DNA of 64,000 bases from an uncultured bacterium. Lineage in GTDB: Bacteria > Bacteroidota > Ignavibacteria > UBA10030 > BY39. The translations under genes and the position numbers were made by a program. Under the pieces are notes generated by a model. That model was given only the letters and a program-made list of their open reading frames with translations, did not search any database and had not been told where the DNA came from. The number at the start of each line of letters is the position of its first letter. The first letter of the stretch is position 1. Positions 55,355 to 63,969 of this stretch are shown here, in pieces. The stretch lies in contig CALCJK010000003.1 in NCBI GenBank assembly GCA_937967455.1, forward strand, positions 1 to 64,000, read 5' to 3'.

Positions 55355-58300
55355 TTATTTCATCCAGGTTGTCATTTTGGATAGATTCAGTTTTCCTTTC
55401 TTAAGGGCTCTTTCTTTCATATATATAAAAAGAACAGGTGTAACAATTAAAACGTGGATAGCCGAAGTTATAAGGCCACCAATAATAGGTGCTGCAATTG
55501 GACGCATTACATCTGAGCCAACTCCAGAACTCCACATAATAGGTAATAATGCGATTAAAGATGTTCCTACGGTCATAATTTTTGGTCTAAGACGCATAAC
55601 GGAGCCTTCTATTGTTGCTTCTGCAATATCATTCTCTGTAATTGTTCCTTGATTTTTATTTTTATAATTTAATATTCTTTTATCGAGAGCTTCATGTAAA
55701 TAAACAACCATAATTACTCCAGTTTCAACTGCGAGTCCATAAAGTGCAATGAATCCTATCCATACTGCTACTGAAAAGTTATATCCTAATATATAAATTA
55801 AATAGATTCCGCCAATTAGTGCAAATGGAACGGATAACATTACAATAATGGCTTCCTTAACATCCTTTGTTACAAAGTAAAGTATTATAAAGATGATAAA
55901 TAAAACCATAGGTATCAATAATTGCAGTCGATTTTTTGCTCTGATTTGATTTTCCCATTGACCGCTCCATTGTAATGTGTAGCCAGTCGGGAGTTTTAAC
56001 TCTTTGTTTAAAACTTCTTTTGCTTCGTTCACAAAACTTCCCATGTCTCGTCCGCGAACGTTTAGATAAACAATTGATCGTAACTGGGCATTCTCACTCG
56101 ATATCATTGGAGGACCGGGAACGATTTCAATTTTCGCAAGCTGGGACAATGGAATGTAACCACGTGAAGAAACAGATAAAGATTGGGGATTGTAAATAGG
56201 AGACTGCATACTGCCAACTGCAGATTGAAGATTTCGGATTTTATTTGGTGTGTTCATGGAATTATCAGCTTTTACGCCACTCATTGTGGAAACAGAACTC
56301 ATTGATTGAGTACCAGATTCACTCATTCCTTTTGTGTTAATCGGCACCAGTAGATTATTAATTGCATCTAAATCGCTTCGCCAATCTTTAAATAATCGAA
56401 CACGAATAGGGAAGCGTTGTCGACCTTCTAGCACAGTTCCAATATTCTCGCCTCCAATTGCGGTTTCTATCACATCTTGAACATCACCAATATTAATTCC
56501 GTAACGAGCAACTGTTTCTCTATCAATTTTTATATCGAGGAAAAGTCCACCCTGAACTCGCTCAGCATACAAATCAGCGGCACCGGGAACTTTACGCAAA
56601 ATATTCTCTGCTTTTATTGCCAATTGTTCGAGCGTGTCTAAATCTTTACCGAATATTTTTATGCCAAGGTCTGTTCGTACACCAGTTGAAAGCATGTTTA
56701 TTCTATTAATAATTGGTTGAGTCCAGCCATTTCTAACGCCGGGGATTTGAAGCTTAGCATCTAGCTCAGCTATTATATCATTTTTTGTAATTCCGGGGCG
56801 CCATTCTTTTTTTGGTTTGAGTATTATAATTGTCTCAATCATACTTACGGGTGCATTATCAGTTGAAGTTTCTGCCTTTCCCGCTTTACCAAGTACTAAC
56901 TCAACTTCTGGAACCGATTTGATGATAGCATCCTGAACTTGTAATATTCTATTTACTTCAGTAATTGAAGCAGAAGGAAGAGTGACAGGCATAAAAAGCA
57001 AGCTTTGTTCGTCGAGCGGTGGCATGAATTCAGAACCAATGTTTTTCATCATCGGAATTGTTATGAGAAGAGCAATTAGGTTGAGAGCGATTGTTGTCTT
57101 GCGATGTTTTAAAACCCATCTAATTACGGGAGCGTAAATTTTATTTAAAAATTTACTGATTGAATGCTCTTCTTCGCTTTTGAATTTGCCACGCGTTAGC
57201 ATCGTCATCAACATCGGGACGAGTGTGATAGCTATTATAGCCGAACCTACCATTACAAATGTTTTAGTAAATGCGAGTGGACGGAAGAGTTTTCCTTCCT
57301 GACCTTCCAACAAGAAAACTGGGAGAAACGAAATAACCATAATTGCGACCGAAAAGAAAATTGCTGGCCCAACCTGCTTTGCCGATCTTATCGAAATCTC
57401 TATATATTCTTCTTTTGTTAAATTTTTTTTCTCTTTCTGTGCTATAGCAACATGTCTATAAGCATTTTCCACGAGCACAATCGATGCGTCTATAATAACA
57501 CCGATAGCAATTGCAATTCCTCCAAGCGACATAATGTTTGAAGTAATCCCAAAAGTTTTCATCATTATGAACGCTATTAACACTGCTATAGGAATTTCTA
57601 TTATTACTCTTATAACACTTCTAAAATGGAGTAAGAATAAAAATACAACAATACTTACCACGATTGCTTCTTCGAGTAGAGTATCTTTTAAATTATTGAC
57701 TGCTGCCATAATGATATCTGTTCGGTCGTATGCTGGTTTAATTTCTACACCTTTTGGAAGACCAGGAGATATTTCAGCAATCTTTGCTTTCACCCGGTCG
57801 ATTACATCTTTTGCATTTTCACCATAACGCATTACTACTATACCACCGACTACTTGTCCTTCGCCATTTTTTTCCAGCGAGCCGCGTCTAATATCCCCGC
57901 CAATTTGAACATTTCCTAAATTCTTAATATAAATTGGTATTCCATTCGAATTTGTTGCAACGACTATATTTTCAATATCTCTTATTGATTGGATATAACC
58001 TTGTCCGCGAACGAAATATTCAGCATCCGAAATTTCTAATATTTTACCTCCAACATCGTTGTTGGAACGCATTATAGCATTACGTATTTCGCTCATACTT
58101 ACGTTATAAGCCTTTATCTTGTTGGGGTCTATATCAACCTGGTACTGTTTCACAAAACCACCTATTGAAGCAACTTCTGCCACTCCAGCTACACCTTGCA
58201 GGTTTAGCTTAATGTACCAATCCTGAATTGCACGCAAGGTACCCAAATCGTATTTACCTTCTACTGTATACCAGAAAACGTGCCCAACTCCAGTACCATC

Positions 58301-58693
58301 TGGACCGAGCTGTATTTTTGCGCCCTGCGGCATAAGCGGTTGAACAACTGAAAGTTTTTCGAGCACGCGACTGCGAGCCCAGTACAAATCGGTTTTTTCT
58401 TCAAAAATTATAAAGATAAATGACATACCGAACATTGATTGTGCTCGTATTGCATGCACTTCTGGTATTCCCTGAAGCGCAGTCGTTAGTGGAAAAGTAA
58501 TTTGATCTTCAACTAATTGTGGCGAACGACCCATCCACTCTGCAAATACAATCACTTGATTTTCGGATAAGTCTGGTATTGCGTCCAGCGGTGTGTGAAC
58601 GACAGCCCATATTCCCCAGACAATTATGATGAGAAATGTTAGTATAACTATAAATTTATTTCTGGCACAGTAGTCTATTATTTTTTCTATCAT
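55355..58693 (-). CDS. cusA: Cu/Ag efflux RND pump, CusA-like
   Basis: A 1112-residue heavy-metal RND transporter. N-terminal TM1 and the AEWMGRSPQLVEDQITFPL region are typical of the HME family. The inner-membrane relay includes GIAIAIGVIIDASIVLVENAYR near residue 395. Methionines matching the CusA metal path are seen in FMPPLDEQSLLFMP, NAPVSMIETI and INRINMLSTGV. A Ser/Met-rich insertion at residues ~783-843 is not part of the family (see finding). It is coupled by ATGA to a small ORF upstream. Confidence 0.93.
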   Translation of the reverse strand: MIEKIIDYCARNKFIVILTFLIIIVWGIWAVVHTPLDAIPDLSENQVIVFAEWMGRSPQLVEDQITFPLTTALQGIPEVHAIRAQSMFGMSFIFIIFEEKTDLYWARSRVLEKLSVVQPLMPQGAKIQLGPDGTGVGHVFWYTVEGKYDLGTLRAIQDWYIKLNLQGVAGVAEVASIGGFVKQYQVDIDPNKIKAYNVSMSEIRNAIMRSNNDVGGKILEISDAEYFVRGQGYIQSIRDIENIVVATNSNGIPIYIKNLGNVQIGGDIRRGSLEKNGEGQVVGGIVVMRYGENAKDVIDRVKAKIAEISPGLPKGVEIKPAYDRTDIIMAAVNNLKDTLLEEAIVVSIVVFLFLLHFRSVIRVIIEIPIAVLIAFIMMKTFGITSNIMSLGGIAIAIGVIIDASIVLVENAYRHVAIAQKEKKNLTKEEYIEISIRSAKQVGPAIFFSVAIMVISFLPVFLLEGQEGKLFRPLAFTKTFVMVGSAIIAITLVPMLMTMLTRGKFKSEEEHSISKFLNKIYAPVIRWVLKHRKTTIALNLIALLITIPMMKNIGSEFMPPLDEQSLLFMPVTLPSASITEVNRILQVQDAIIKSVPEVELVLGKAGKAETSTDNAPVSMIETIIILKPKKEWRPGITKNDIIAELDAKLQIPGVRNGWTQPIINRINMLSTGVRTDLGIKIFGKDLDTLEQLAIKAENILRKVPGAADLYAERVQGGLFLDIKIDRETVARYGINIGDVQDVIETAIGGENIGTVLEGRQRFPIRVRLFKDWRSDLDAINNLLVPINTKGMSESGTQSMSSVSTMSGVKADNSMNTPNKIRNLQSAVGSMQSPIYNPQSLSVSSRGYIPLSQLAKIEIVPGPPMISSENAQLRSIVYLNVRGRDMGSFVNEAKEVLNKELKLPTGYTLQWSGQWENQIRAKNRLQLLIPMVLFIIFIILYFVTKDVKEAIIVMLSVPFALIGGIYLIYILGYNFSVAVWIGFIALYGLAVETGVIMVVYLHEALDKRILNYKNKNQGTITENDIAEATIEGSVMRLRPKIMTVGTSLIALLPIMWSSGVGSDVMRPIAAPIIGGLITSAIHVLIVTPVLFIYMKERALKKGKLNLSKMTTWMK
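56163..56345 (-). repeat. In-frame repeat-like insertion within cusA
   Basis: This ~180-bp stretch encodes a Ser/Met/Asn-rich segment (ESGTQSMSSVSTMSGV, then IRNLQSAVGSMQSPIYNPQ). The plus strand reads as imperfect GATTG-type units (GATTGGGGATTG, CAGATTGAAGATTTCGGATT), like dispersed short repeats of intergenic DNA in related genomes. It keeps the frame and falls between the porter-domain segment LLVPI and the next strand GYIPLSQL. Confidence 0.5.
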
Positions 58694-58881
58694 CTTAGTA
58701 TCAAAGCTCCTATATCGATTTGCAAATGATTTAAAAAGCTACCAAAGAAAAATACTATGGTCTTGATACTTTGATTGGTGCTTGCTTGTGAATTTATCAC
58801 CTGAGTGTTAAAAAAGGAAAACAATATTATACTAAGATTCACTAAATTTTTTTTTGAAATCATATTTGTATATTTATTCAT
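58690..58881 (-). CDS. Possible small exported protein between cusB and cusA
   Basis: A 63-codon frame that starts 8 bases inside the cusB end and stops in an ATGA overlap with the cusA start, the arrangement expected for a translated, coupled gene. The product has a signal-peptide-like N-terminus (LVNLSIILFSFFNTQVINSQ) and a short hydrophobic tail. It has no recognisable domain or metal motif. It could be a degenerate leftover of a larger gene, so confidence is low. Confidence 0.35.
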   Translation of the reverse strand: MNKYTNMISKKNLVNLSIILFSFFNTQVINSQASTNQSIKTIVFFFGSFLNHLQIDIGALILR

Positions 58882-60385
58882 TAACTAATACCTTTCCTTC
58901 AAGCATATCCATTCCACAGTGGAAGCGATATTCACCTGAGTTCTTTGGTGTTATTTCTATCGTTGTTATTTTATGTGGTGTTAAATATTTTTTGATATTA
59001 AAATCAGGAAAAACAATTTCATCCGTGCATTTAATATCATCGTGTCGCTCAAAGTGAATTTTTAACTTCTTACCTTTCTGTGCTGTTATTGTAGATGGAG
59101 AATAACCACCATTAACAATAATAGTAACCTCGTTTGATGTATCATTATTTTCAGTATTTGCGACTTCCTTTTTTGAAGTTTCATGTTGATGTGGTGTTAC
59201 TGAGGATGGATTTTGAAGCTGACTTTCAGAGTCGAGCAAATATCCTCCACTTATTACAACAACATCTCCAGGGTTGAGTCCACTTATTATTTCGACTTTA
59301 TCTTCACTTTGGATACCAGTTACTACATCGCGAGGTTCGAACGTATTCTCCTTAACCTCAACCCAAACAACTTTCCGCTTCCCTGTATAGAGGATTGCTG
59401 AACTCGGAACAACGAGAGCATTTTTAATTTGTGTGATTATTTGAGCAGAAACATACATTTGTGGTTTTAATTTACCTGATGGATTTGAGAACTCGGTTCG
59501 AACTCGCAAGGTTCGTGTTTCACTGTTAACTATGGGATCGATAAAAAATATAATGCCTTTGAATATTTCACTTCCAAATGCTTCACTTGTTAACTGAACA
59601 GGAGAGCCAACTTTTACAAAAGGAATATCCTTTTCATAAACATCTAAATAAACCCATACTTTAGAAAGGTCGGCAATTCGGTAGAGGATTATACCTTCGT
59701 CTACATATTGACCTTCTTGAATTTCCTTAGAAATAACAGTGCCTGATATCGGTGAGTGAAACGGAATTGAGTAAAGAATTTTATTACTTTTTTCGATTTC
59801 AGATATTTGTTGCTCAGACAAACCAAAGTGGGTATTCAGTCGAATGCGTGCAACCTGGAGTAACATTTCTTGTTTGTTTTTTGCAGCGAGTAGAAGCTCA
59901 TTTTGTGCAGATATTAAATCGGGGCTATAAAGTTCAAATAGTTCTTGACCTTTTTTAACAATTTCGCCCGTGTAGTTTACAAAAAGTTTTTCAACTCTTC
60001 CACTAAATCGCGCTGTAATTGTTGCGAGGTTTGGCTCTGCAAAATCTACTACACCAACCGCGTTGATCGTCTGTTTAATTGTTTGTTGTTTGACCGTTTC
60101 GGTTGCCACATTCGCTATTACTCGCTGAGTAGGAGAGAGGCTTACCGATTGCAATATGGTTAATTCGTCACTAGATACATTTTTTTGATTTGTTTTTTTT
60201 ACGAGAGCCATCCCGCAAACCGGGCAAGCACCTGGCTTATCAGAAATAACTGATGGATGCATTGGACAGGTATAGATTTCTTTCGCCTGCTCAGATTTTT
60301 TATCAGTACAAGCTGTAAGGAAGATTGATAAAATTGCAATGATTGTAATGAGTTCTATAATTCGAATAAAATTTTTTGTTTTCAT
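58874..60385 (-). CDS. cusB: CusB-type RND periplasmic adaptor fused to a cupredoxin domain
   Basis: A 503-residue lipoprotein (lipobox FLTACT). Residues ~37-63 form a heavy-metal-binding domain (YTCPMHPSV...CPVCGMALV). The adaptor body (~80-390) has the biotinyl-lipoyl-like and barrel domains (FELYSPDLISAQNELL, VVISGGYLLDSES). After a His-rich linker (TPHQHETSKK), residues ~415-503 resemble a cupredoxin: HFERHDDIKCTDEIVFPDF and YRFHCGMDMLEGKV supply His, Cys and Met ligands. Two metal-binding ends on one adaptor would capture periplasmic Cu or Ag for CusA. Confidence 0.88.
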   Translation of the reverse strand: MKTKNFIRIIELITIIAILSIFLTACTDKKSEQAKEIYTCPMHPSVISDKPGACPVCGMALVKKTNQKNVSSDELTILQSVSLSPTQRVIANVATETVKQQTIKQTINAVGVVDFAEPNLATITARFSGRVEKLFVNYTGEIVKKGQELFELYSPDLISAQNELLLAAKNKQEMLLQVARIRLNTHFGLSEQQISEIEKSNKILYSIPFHSPISGTVISKEIQEGQYVDEGIILYRIADLSKVWVYLDVYEKDIPFVKVGSPVQLTSEAFGSEIFKGIIFFIDPIVNSETRTLRVRTEFSNPSGKLKPQMYVSAQIITQIKNALVVPSSAILYTGKRKVVWVEVKENTFEPRDVVTGIQSEDKVEIISGLNPGDVVVISGGYLLDSESQLQNPSSVTPHQHETSKKEVANTENNDTSNEVTIIVNGGYSPSTITAQKGKKLKIHFERHDDIKCTDEIVFPDFNIKKYLTPHKITTIEITPKNSGEYRFHCGMDMLEGKVLVNE

Positions 60386-60453
60386 ATTTATATCCTTGAA
60401 ATATCTTTGTTTATGGATTCGTCAATAAATGATACAACGATTTTACGAGACAA

Positions 60454-61704
60454 TCATAAAATCTCTTCTATATCTCTGCATCCGATTTCCTTTTCTAATT
60501 CAGCAAGTGTTTGTTCAAACTTCTTCCGTGTCATTATTAATTCCATTTTTTCCATCACCAACATTCTATATGTATCTAAAAGCATGAGAAAATCTGTTTG
60601 ACCGGTTTGATAATTCATTAATGCAACCTGAAGCGATTGTTCTGCGAGCGGAATGATTCTTTTGTAATAAATGTCCCATTGATTCTTTAACGAGTTTGCC
60701 TTGGCAAAGTACTCACGAACTTTAGAAAGAAGCATACTTCGTTCGTTGCTGTACATTGTTTTCGATTTTGAGATATTTGCTTCAGCTTCCTGTACGCGTG
60801 AATTAGCTTTAGTTAGAGTCCAGGGTGAGAATGGTAATGTTATAGTCGCAGTTAAACTCCAACCACGAAATCCAGTCATTGGTGAACTTGTATACTCAAT
60901 TCCGAACTTGAAATCTGGGAAATATTCTAATTTAGCAATTTGGTGCATAGCTTTTTCTTTTTCCACCATAAGAGAATCACTGCGTAATTTGGAACAATTC
61001 CGTAATGCATATTCTTGAATTTTTGAGATATCTGGATTGAAAATAATAGTATCTGGTGCATAAGCCGTACCGGTAAACTCATTGACATTTTTGTTTAAGA
61101 GAAATCCAAGCATAGCAAGTGCGGATTGTTCCATTTCGATGTAAGTAAGCCGTTCTTTTTGTAGCCTTGCTATTTCTACTTCTGTTCTGAGCACATCTTG
61201 ATTTGAAGTCTTGCCAACTGCATAAAGTGTTTGTGCAATCTGTAGGAACTGTTGCATTAACTCGAGGTTTGTTTGATTAAGTTTTAAATTTTGTTGAGCC
61301 ATCCAGAGCTCATAGAATGCTGATTTCACACGCATTATAATTTCAACCGATTTCTCATTATAGTTCTGTTGTAATCTTTTCGATTCAATTTCCGCAACTT
61401 TGCCCATTGAAGAAAGCTTACCAGGAAATGGTAACATTTGCATAAGCTCAATGTTTGACCACATTGCTTTATTTGGGTTAAAACCCGGTAGCTCCATCAG
61501 GCGATATGTTAACTCGGGATTGCTGAAAGATTTTTCCTGTGGTATCTTAGCTTTAGCTGCCTCGATGCTATGGTTTAAAGCTTTTAACTCTAAATTGTTT
61601 TCAAGTGCTTCATCAATTAATTCATCTAGATTAAGTATTGTGTTGTTTTGGCTATAAGAGAACCAACAAAGAATTAAATTGATAAGAAATATTTTAAAAT
61701 TCAT
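60454..61704 (-). CDS. cusC: TolC-family outer-membrane efflux protein, CusC-like
   Basis: A 416-residue outer-membrane channel with a signal peptide (ILCWFSYSQ) and two copies of the long helical hairpin characteristic of TolC (LNLDELIDEALENNLEL near the start; LYAVGKTSNQDVLRTEVEIARL near 165; NYQTGQTDFLMLLDTYRMLV near 365). The order cusC-cusB-cusA gives a complete tripartite pump. It is not a lipoprotein, unlike E. coli CusC. Confidence 0.9.
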   Translation of the reverse strand: MNFKIFLINLILCWFSYSQNNTILNLDELIDEALENNLELKALNHSIEAAKAKIPQEKSFSNPELTYRLMELPGFNPNKAMWSNIELMQMLPFPGKLSSMGKVAEIESKRLQQNYNEKSVEIIMRVKSAFYELWMAQQNLKLNQTNLELMQQFLQIAQTLYAVGKTSNQDVLRTEVEIARLQKERLTYIEMEQSALAMLGFLLNKNVNEFTGTAYAPDTIIFNPDISKIQEYALRNCSKLRSDSLMVEKEKAMHQIAKLEYFPDFKFGIEYTSSPMTGFRGWSLTATITLPFSPWTLTKANSRVQEAEANISKSKTMYSNERSMLLSKVREYFAKANSLKNQWDIYYKRIIPLAEQSLQVALMNYQTGQTDFLMLLDTYRMLVMEKMELIMTRKKFEQTLAELEKEIGCRDIEEIL

Positions 61705-61803
61705 ATTATTTTTTTCTTAATTTTTTGTAAAGTAATCTAAGTAGTATTCGTAAGAGAGAACTACGCGCTAGGGAAAAATAGCGCTGTCTATATATATAGT
61801 TGG

Positions 61804-62214
61804 CTAAATTAAAAGAGTGGAGTTGAAAATGGGTATGTTAGTTTCGAATTGTGTAAATAGTACTGTCTTTAAATTGTAGAATTTTGTAAAATTGTTGGTT
61901 TTGATGTTACAAAAATTTGGCGTGAGTAATAATAATTGATTGAAATTTAAAAGATTTTCTTTTGGCTGGTTTTTTATAAAGTTGTTTTTATTAGCTTGAA
62001 CAACAATAAAACTTATGCAGCATCGTTCTATAATTTGGGAAAATTTCTGCTCCCCTTTCTGAGTGCCCTCCTTATGACACATTGTACATTGCTCTGATGA
62101 GAAGGAATGCATCATTTTGCAATAATGGAGAACAACTGGTAGTCCAGAATTAAAAATAGTGAAAAATATAATTACTGTGATGAAGATAAGTTTTAATTTT
62201 GTTATTGTTTTCAT
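61804..62214 (-). CDS. Small membrane-anchored HYC/CC-type protein
   Basis: A 136-residue protein with one N-terminal hydrophobic segment (LIFITVIIFFTIFNSGLPV), directly followed by LHYCKMM, then CTMCHKEG and later IERCCISF. This matches the small HYC_CC-type proteins often found beside copper and silver efflux genes in Bacteroidota, although the PP motif of that family is not seen. Its role is unknown; metal sensing or sequestration is a guess. It precedes cusC by 100 bases. Confidence 0.7.
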   Translation of the reverse strand: MKTITKLKLIFITVIIFFTIFNSGLPVVLHYCKMMHSFSSEQCTMCHKEGTQKGEQKFSQIIERCCISFIVVQANKNNFIKNQPKENLLNFNQLLLLTPNFCNIKTNNFTKFYNLKTVLFTQFETNIPIFNSTLLI

Positions 62215-62277
62215 ACTACCATCATTAACATAGCAAATATTTATTAAGTTTCAAAATTCATTAGTTTAAGAATATTG

Positions 62278-63006
62278 TTATCTATATAAAAATTTTAAAT
62301 CAAATAAGTTTGAAACACCAAGAGGTTTAGGTGAATACAATGGTTCTCCATATTCAACTCCAATCAAATTTCCGTAATATTTAGCCCGAATATCTAAGAA
62401 TTCTAGAAAAGATTTTTTGCTTAAAAGTGTTTCAGGATCTTCGGATTTTGGATTATAAAATTGAGATTTATATGCTTTAACAGCTTTTTGACGTATATGA
62501 TAGACATCGCTAATGTCAATTATTATGCTTGGTATAAATTCTAATTTCATCATAAAGTTGAAGTATGTGAGAGGCCTCCATGCTTCTTGAACTTTAGTGT
62601 TCTCAGTGGTTTTAATGTTTGCAAGACCTGAGTAATACCATGCCTCCTTGCATAATTGATGTGCTTTTGTATGATCTGGATGTCTATCATGCCAGTGTGG
62701 AAATAATAAGATTTCTGGTTTATATTTTCTTATTACTTTAATTAACTTTAGAAGATTGATTCGGTTGTTTTCAATTTCTGTATCTTGTAAATTAAGATTT
62801 AAACGTGTTTTTACACCCAGAATTTTTGCTGCTAAAGCGGCTTCCCTGGATCTTATTTCTTTTGTGCCTCTTGTTCCAAGTTCACCTTCAGTGAGATCAA
62901 CTATAACAACTTTATAACCTAATTTTATCAATTTTGCGACGGTACCAGCACATCCAAGTTCAACATCATCAGGATGTGCTCCAACTGCAAGAACATCAAT
63001 TTTCAT
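62278..63006 (-). CDS. bshB1: Bacillithiol biosynthesis deacetylase BshB1
   Basis: A 242-residue zinc deacetylase of the PIG-L/LmbE family, which deacetylates N-acetylglucosaminyl malate on the way to bacillithiol. VGAHPDDVELGCAGT near residue 9 gives the metal His/Asp, GELGTRGTKEIRSREA near 42 is typical of BshB1, and FPHWHDRHPDHTKAHQL near 101 supplies further ligands. bshA and bshC are not in view, though the truncated gene at the far end cannot be identified. Bacillithiol would act as thiol buffer and metal ligand, fitting the nearby copper genes. Confidence 0.92.
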   Translation of the reverse strand: MKIDVLAVGAHPDDVELGCAGTVAKLIKLGYKVVIVDLTEGELGTRGTKEIRSREAALAAKILGVKTRLNLNLQDTEIENNRINLLKLIKVIRKYKPEILLFPHWHDRHPDHTKAHQLCKEAWYYSGLANIKTTENTKVQEAWRPLTYFNFMMKLEFIPSIIIDISDVYHIRQKAVKAYKSQFYNPKSEDPETLLSKKSFLEFLDIRAKYYGNLIGVEYGEPLYSPKPLGVSNLFDLKFLYR

Positions 63007-63032
63007 TGTTTAAATTCCGTATTTGTTTTTGT

Positions 63033-63064
63033 CAAATATAAGTATCATGCTTAATTATTTCAAA
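63033..63064 (-). promoter_or_regulatory. Promoter of bshB1 (TTTG-N20-TATATTTG)
   Basis: On the minus strand TTTG (complement of 63061-63064), 20 bases and a perfect TATATTTG (complement of 63033-63040) lie 27 bases before the bshB1 ATG. It may also serve the downstream cus genes, since no good promoter was found between bshB1 and the HYC gene. Confidence 0.6.
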
Positions 63065-63075
63065 TTTTTATCCTG

Positions 63076-63107
63076 ATTGTATTTATGAATAATTTTTAAT
63101 ATATTTT
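63076..63107 (+). promoter_or_regulatory. Promoter of the alpha/beta hydrolase gene
   Basis: ATTG at 63076-63079 and TATATTTT at 63100-63107, separated by 20 bases, lie 22 bases ahead of the start codon. It is divergent to the bshB1 promoter. Confidence 0.45.
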
Positions 63108-63128
63108 GAAAGATTTATTTTTTATTCC

Positions 63129-63968
63129 ATGAAATATGAAGAAATTTTAGTAAAGAACTCAAATGGTGAACCATTTGGAGTTGATTTAAGATACAAAGGT
63201 AGAAAAGATTTCTTTGAATATAAAAATTTCATTTTGATATGTCCAGGTTTTATGGCGTTTAAAGATTGGGGACCATTCCCTTATCTTGCAGAACGATTGT
63301 GTGATGATTTATTTGCTACAATTGTAATGAATTATTCACACAATGGTATAAGTGATAATCGATATAAGATTACGGATTTTAAAAAGTTCTTTGAAAATAC
63401 TATATCAAAAGAATTAAATGATATTGCTTCTGTATTAAATTGGTTATTTAAAATACATGGTGATCGAATTATCAATATAGTTTTGGTAGGGCATTCTCGT
63501 GGAGCGGCAAACAGCATTTTAATTGCTTCAAATTATATAATAAATGGTTTAATAACGATTTCACCAATTGCAAATTATGATCGCTGGAATGACCACCAAA
63601 AATCTTTGTGGCAAAAAAAAGGTTATCTTCCAGTCTCCAATGAAACTTCTAATCCTGCCCTCAAGATTGGTATAGAGTATTTGATTGACCTTGAAAAAAA
63701 TAGAAATGTGTATAATCTTGAATCGGCTATTAAAAAATTAAAGATACCATGGCTTATAATTCATGGTGGGAATGATATTGTTGCAAAACCTGATGAAGCT
63801 AAAAAATTATATGAATTATCTAATAAAAGTACTACAGAGTTAAATTTTATTCCCGATATGGGCCATTTGTTAGGTTATAATCAGAATTCTAATAATGAAA
63901 AAAATATTTTCTTAAATAAAATAATACTTATCATTAAAGAGTGGTTAAATAAAAATTTTAGGAGCTGA
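63129..63968 (+). CDS. Alpha/beta hydrolase
   Basis: A 279-residue cytoplasmic hydrolase. The nucleophile elbow is GHSRGAANS near residue 122. The acid and histidine are probably in IIHGGNDIVAKPDEA near 213 and MGHLLGY near 254. The oxyanion region ICPGFMAFKDWGPF near residue 38 resembles dienelactone-hydrolase or acyl-ester hydrolase types. The substrate is unknown. It is divergent from bshB1, and the next gene starts 2 bases after its stop. Confidence 0.85.
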   Translation: MKYEEILVKNSNGEPFGVDLRYKGRKDFFEYKNFILICPGFMAFKDWGPFPYLAERLCDDLFATIVMNYSHNGISDNRYKITDFKKFFENTISKELNDIASVLNWLFKIHGDRIINIVLVGHSRGAANSILIASNYIINGLITISPIANYDRWNDHQKSLWQKKGYLPVSNETSNPALKIGIEYLIDLEKNRNVYNLESAIKKLKIPWLIIHGGNDIVAKPDEAKKLYELSNKSTTELNFIPDMGHLLGYNQNSNNEKNIFLNKIILIIKEWLNKNFRS

Positions 63969-63969
63969 A

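Noticed and set aside
61765-61784. GCGCTA / TAGCGC hairpin between the HYC gene and cusC
   Set aside because: The stem is only six pairs and no T-run follows on either strand, so it is not a convincing terminator. It could be an operator, but nothing else supports this.
62234-62241. CAAATATT upstream of the HYC gene as a -7 element on the minus strand
   Set aside because: It gives AATATTTG, and the nearest CAAA is only 10 bases away, so there is no matching -33 element at proper spacing.
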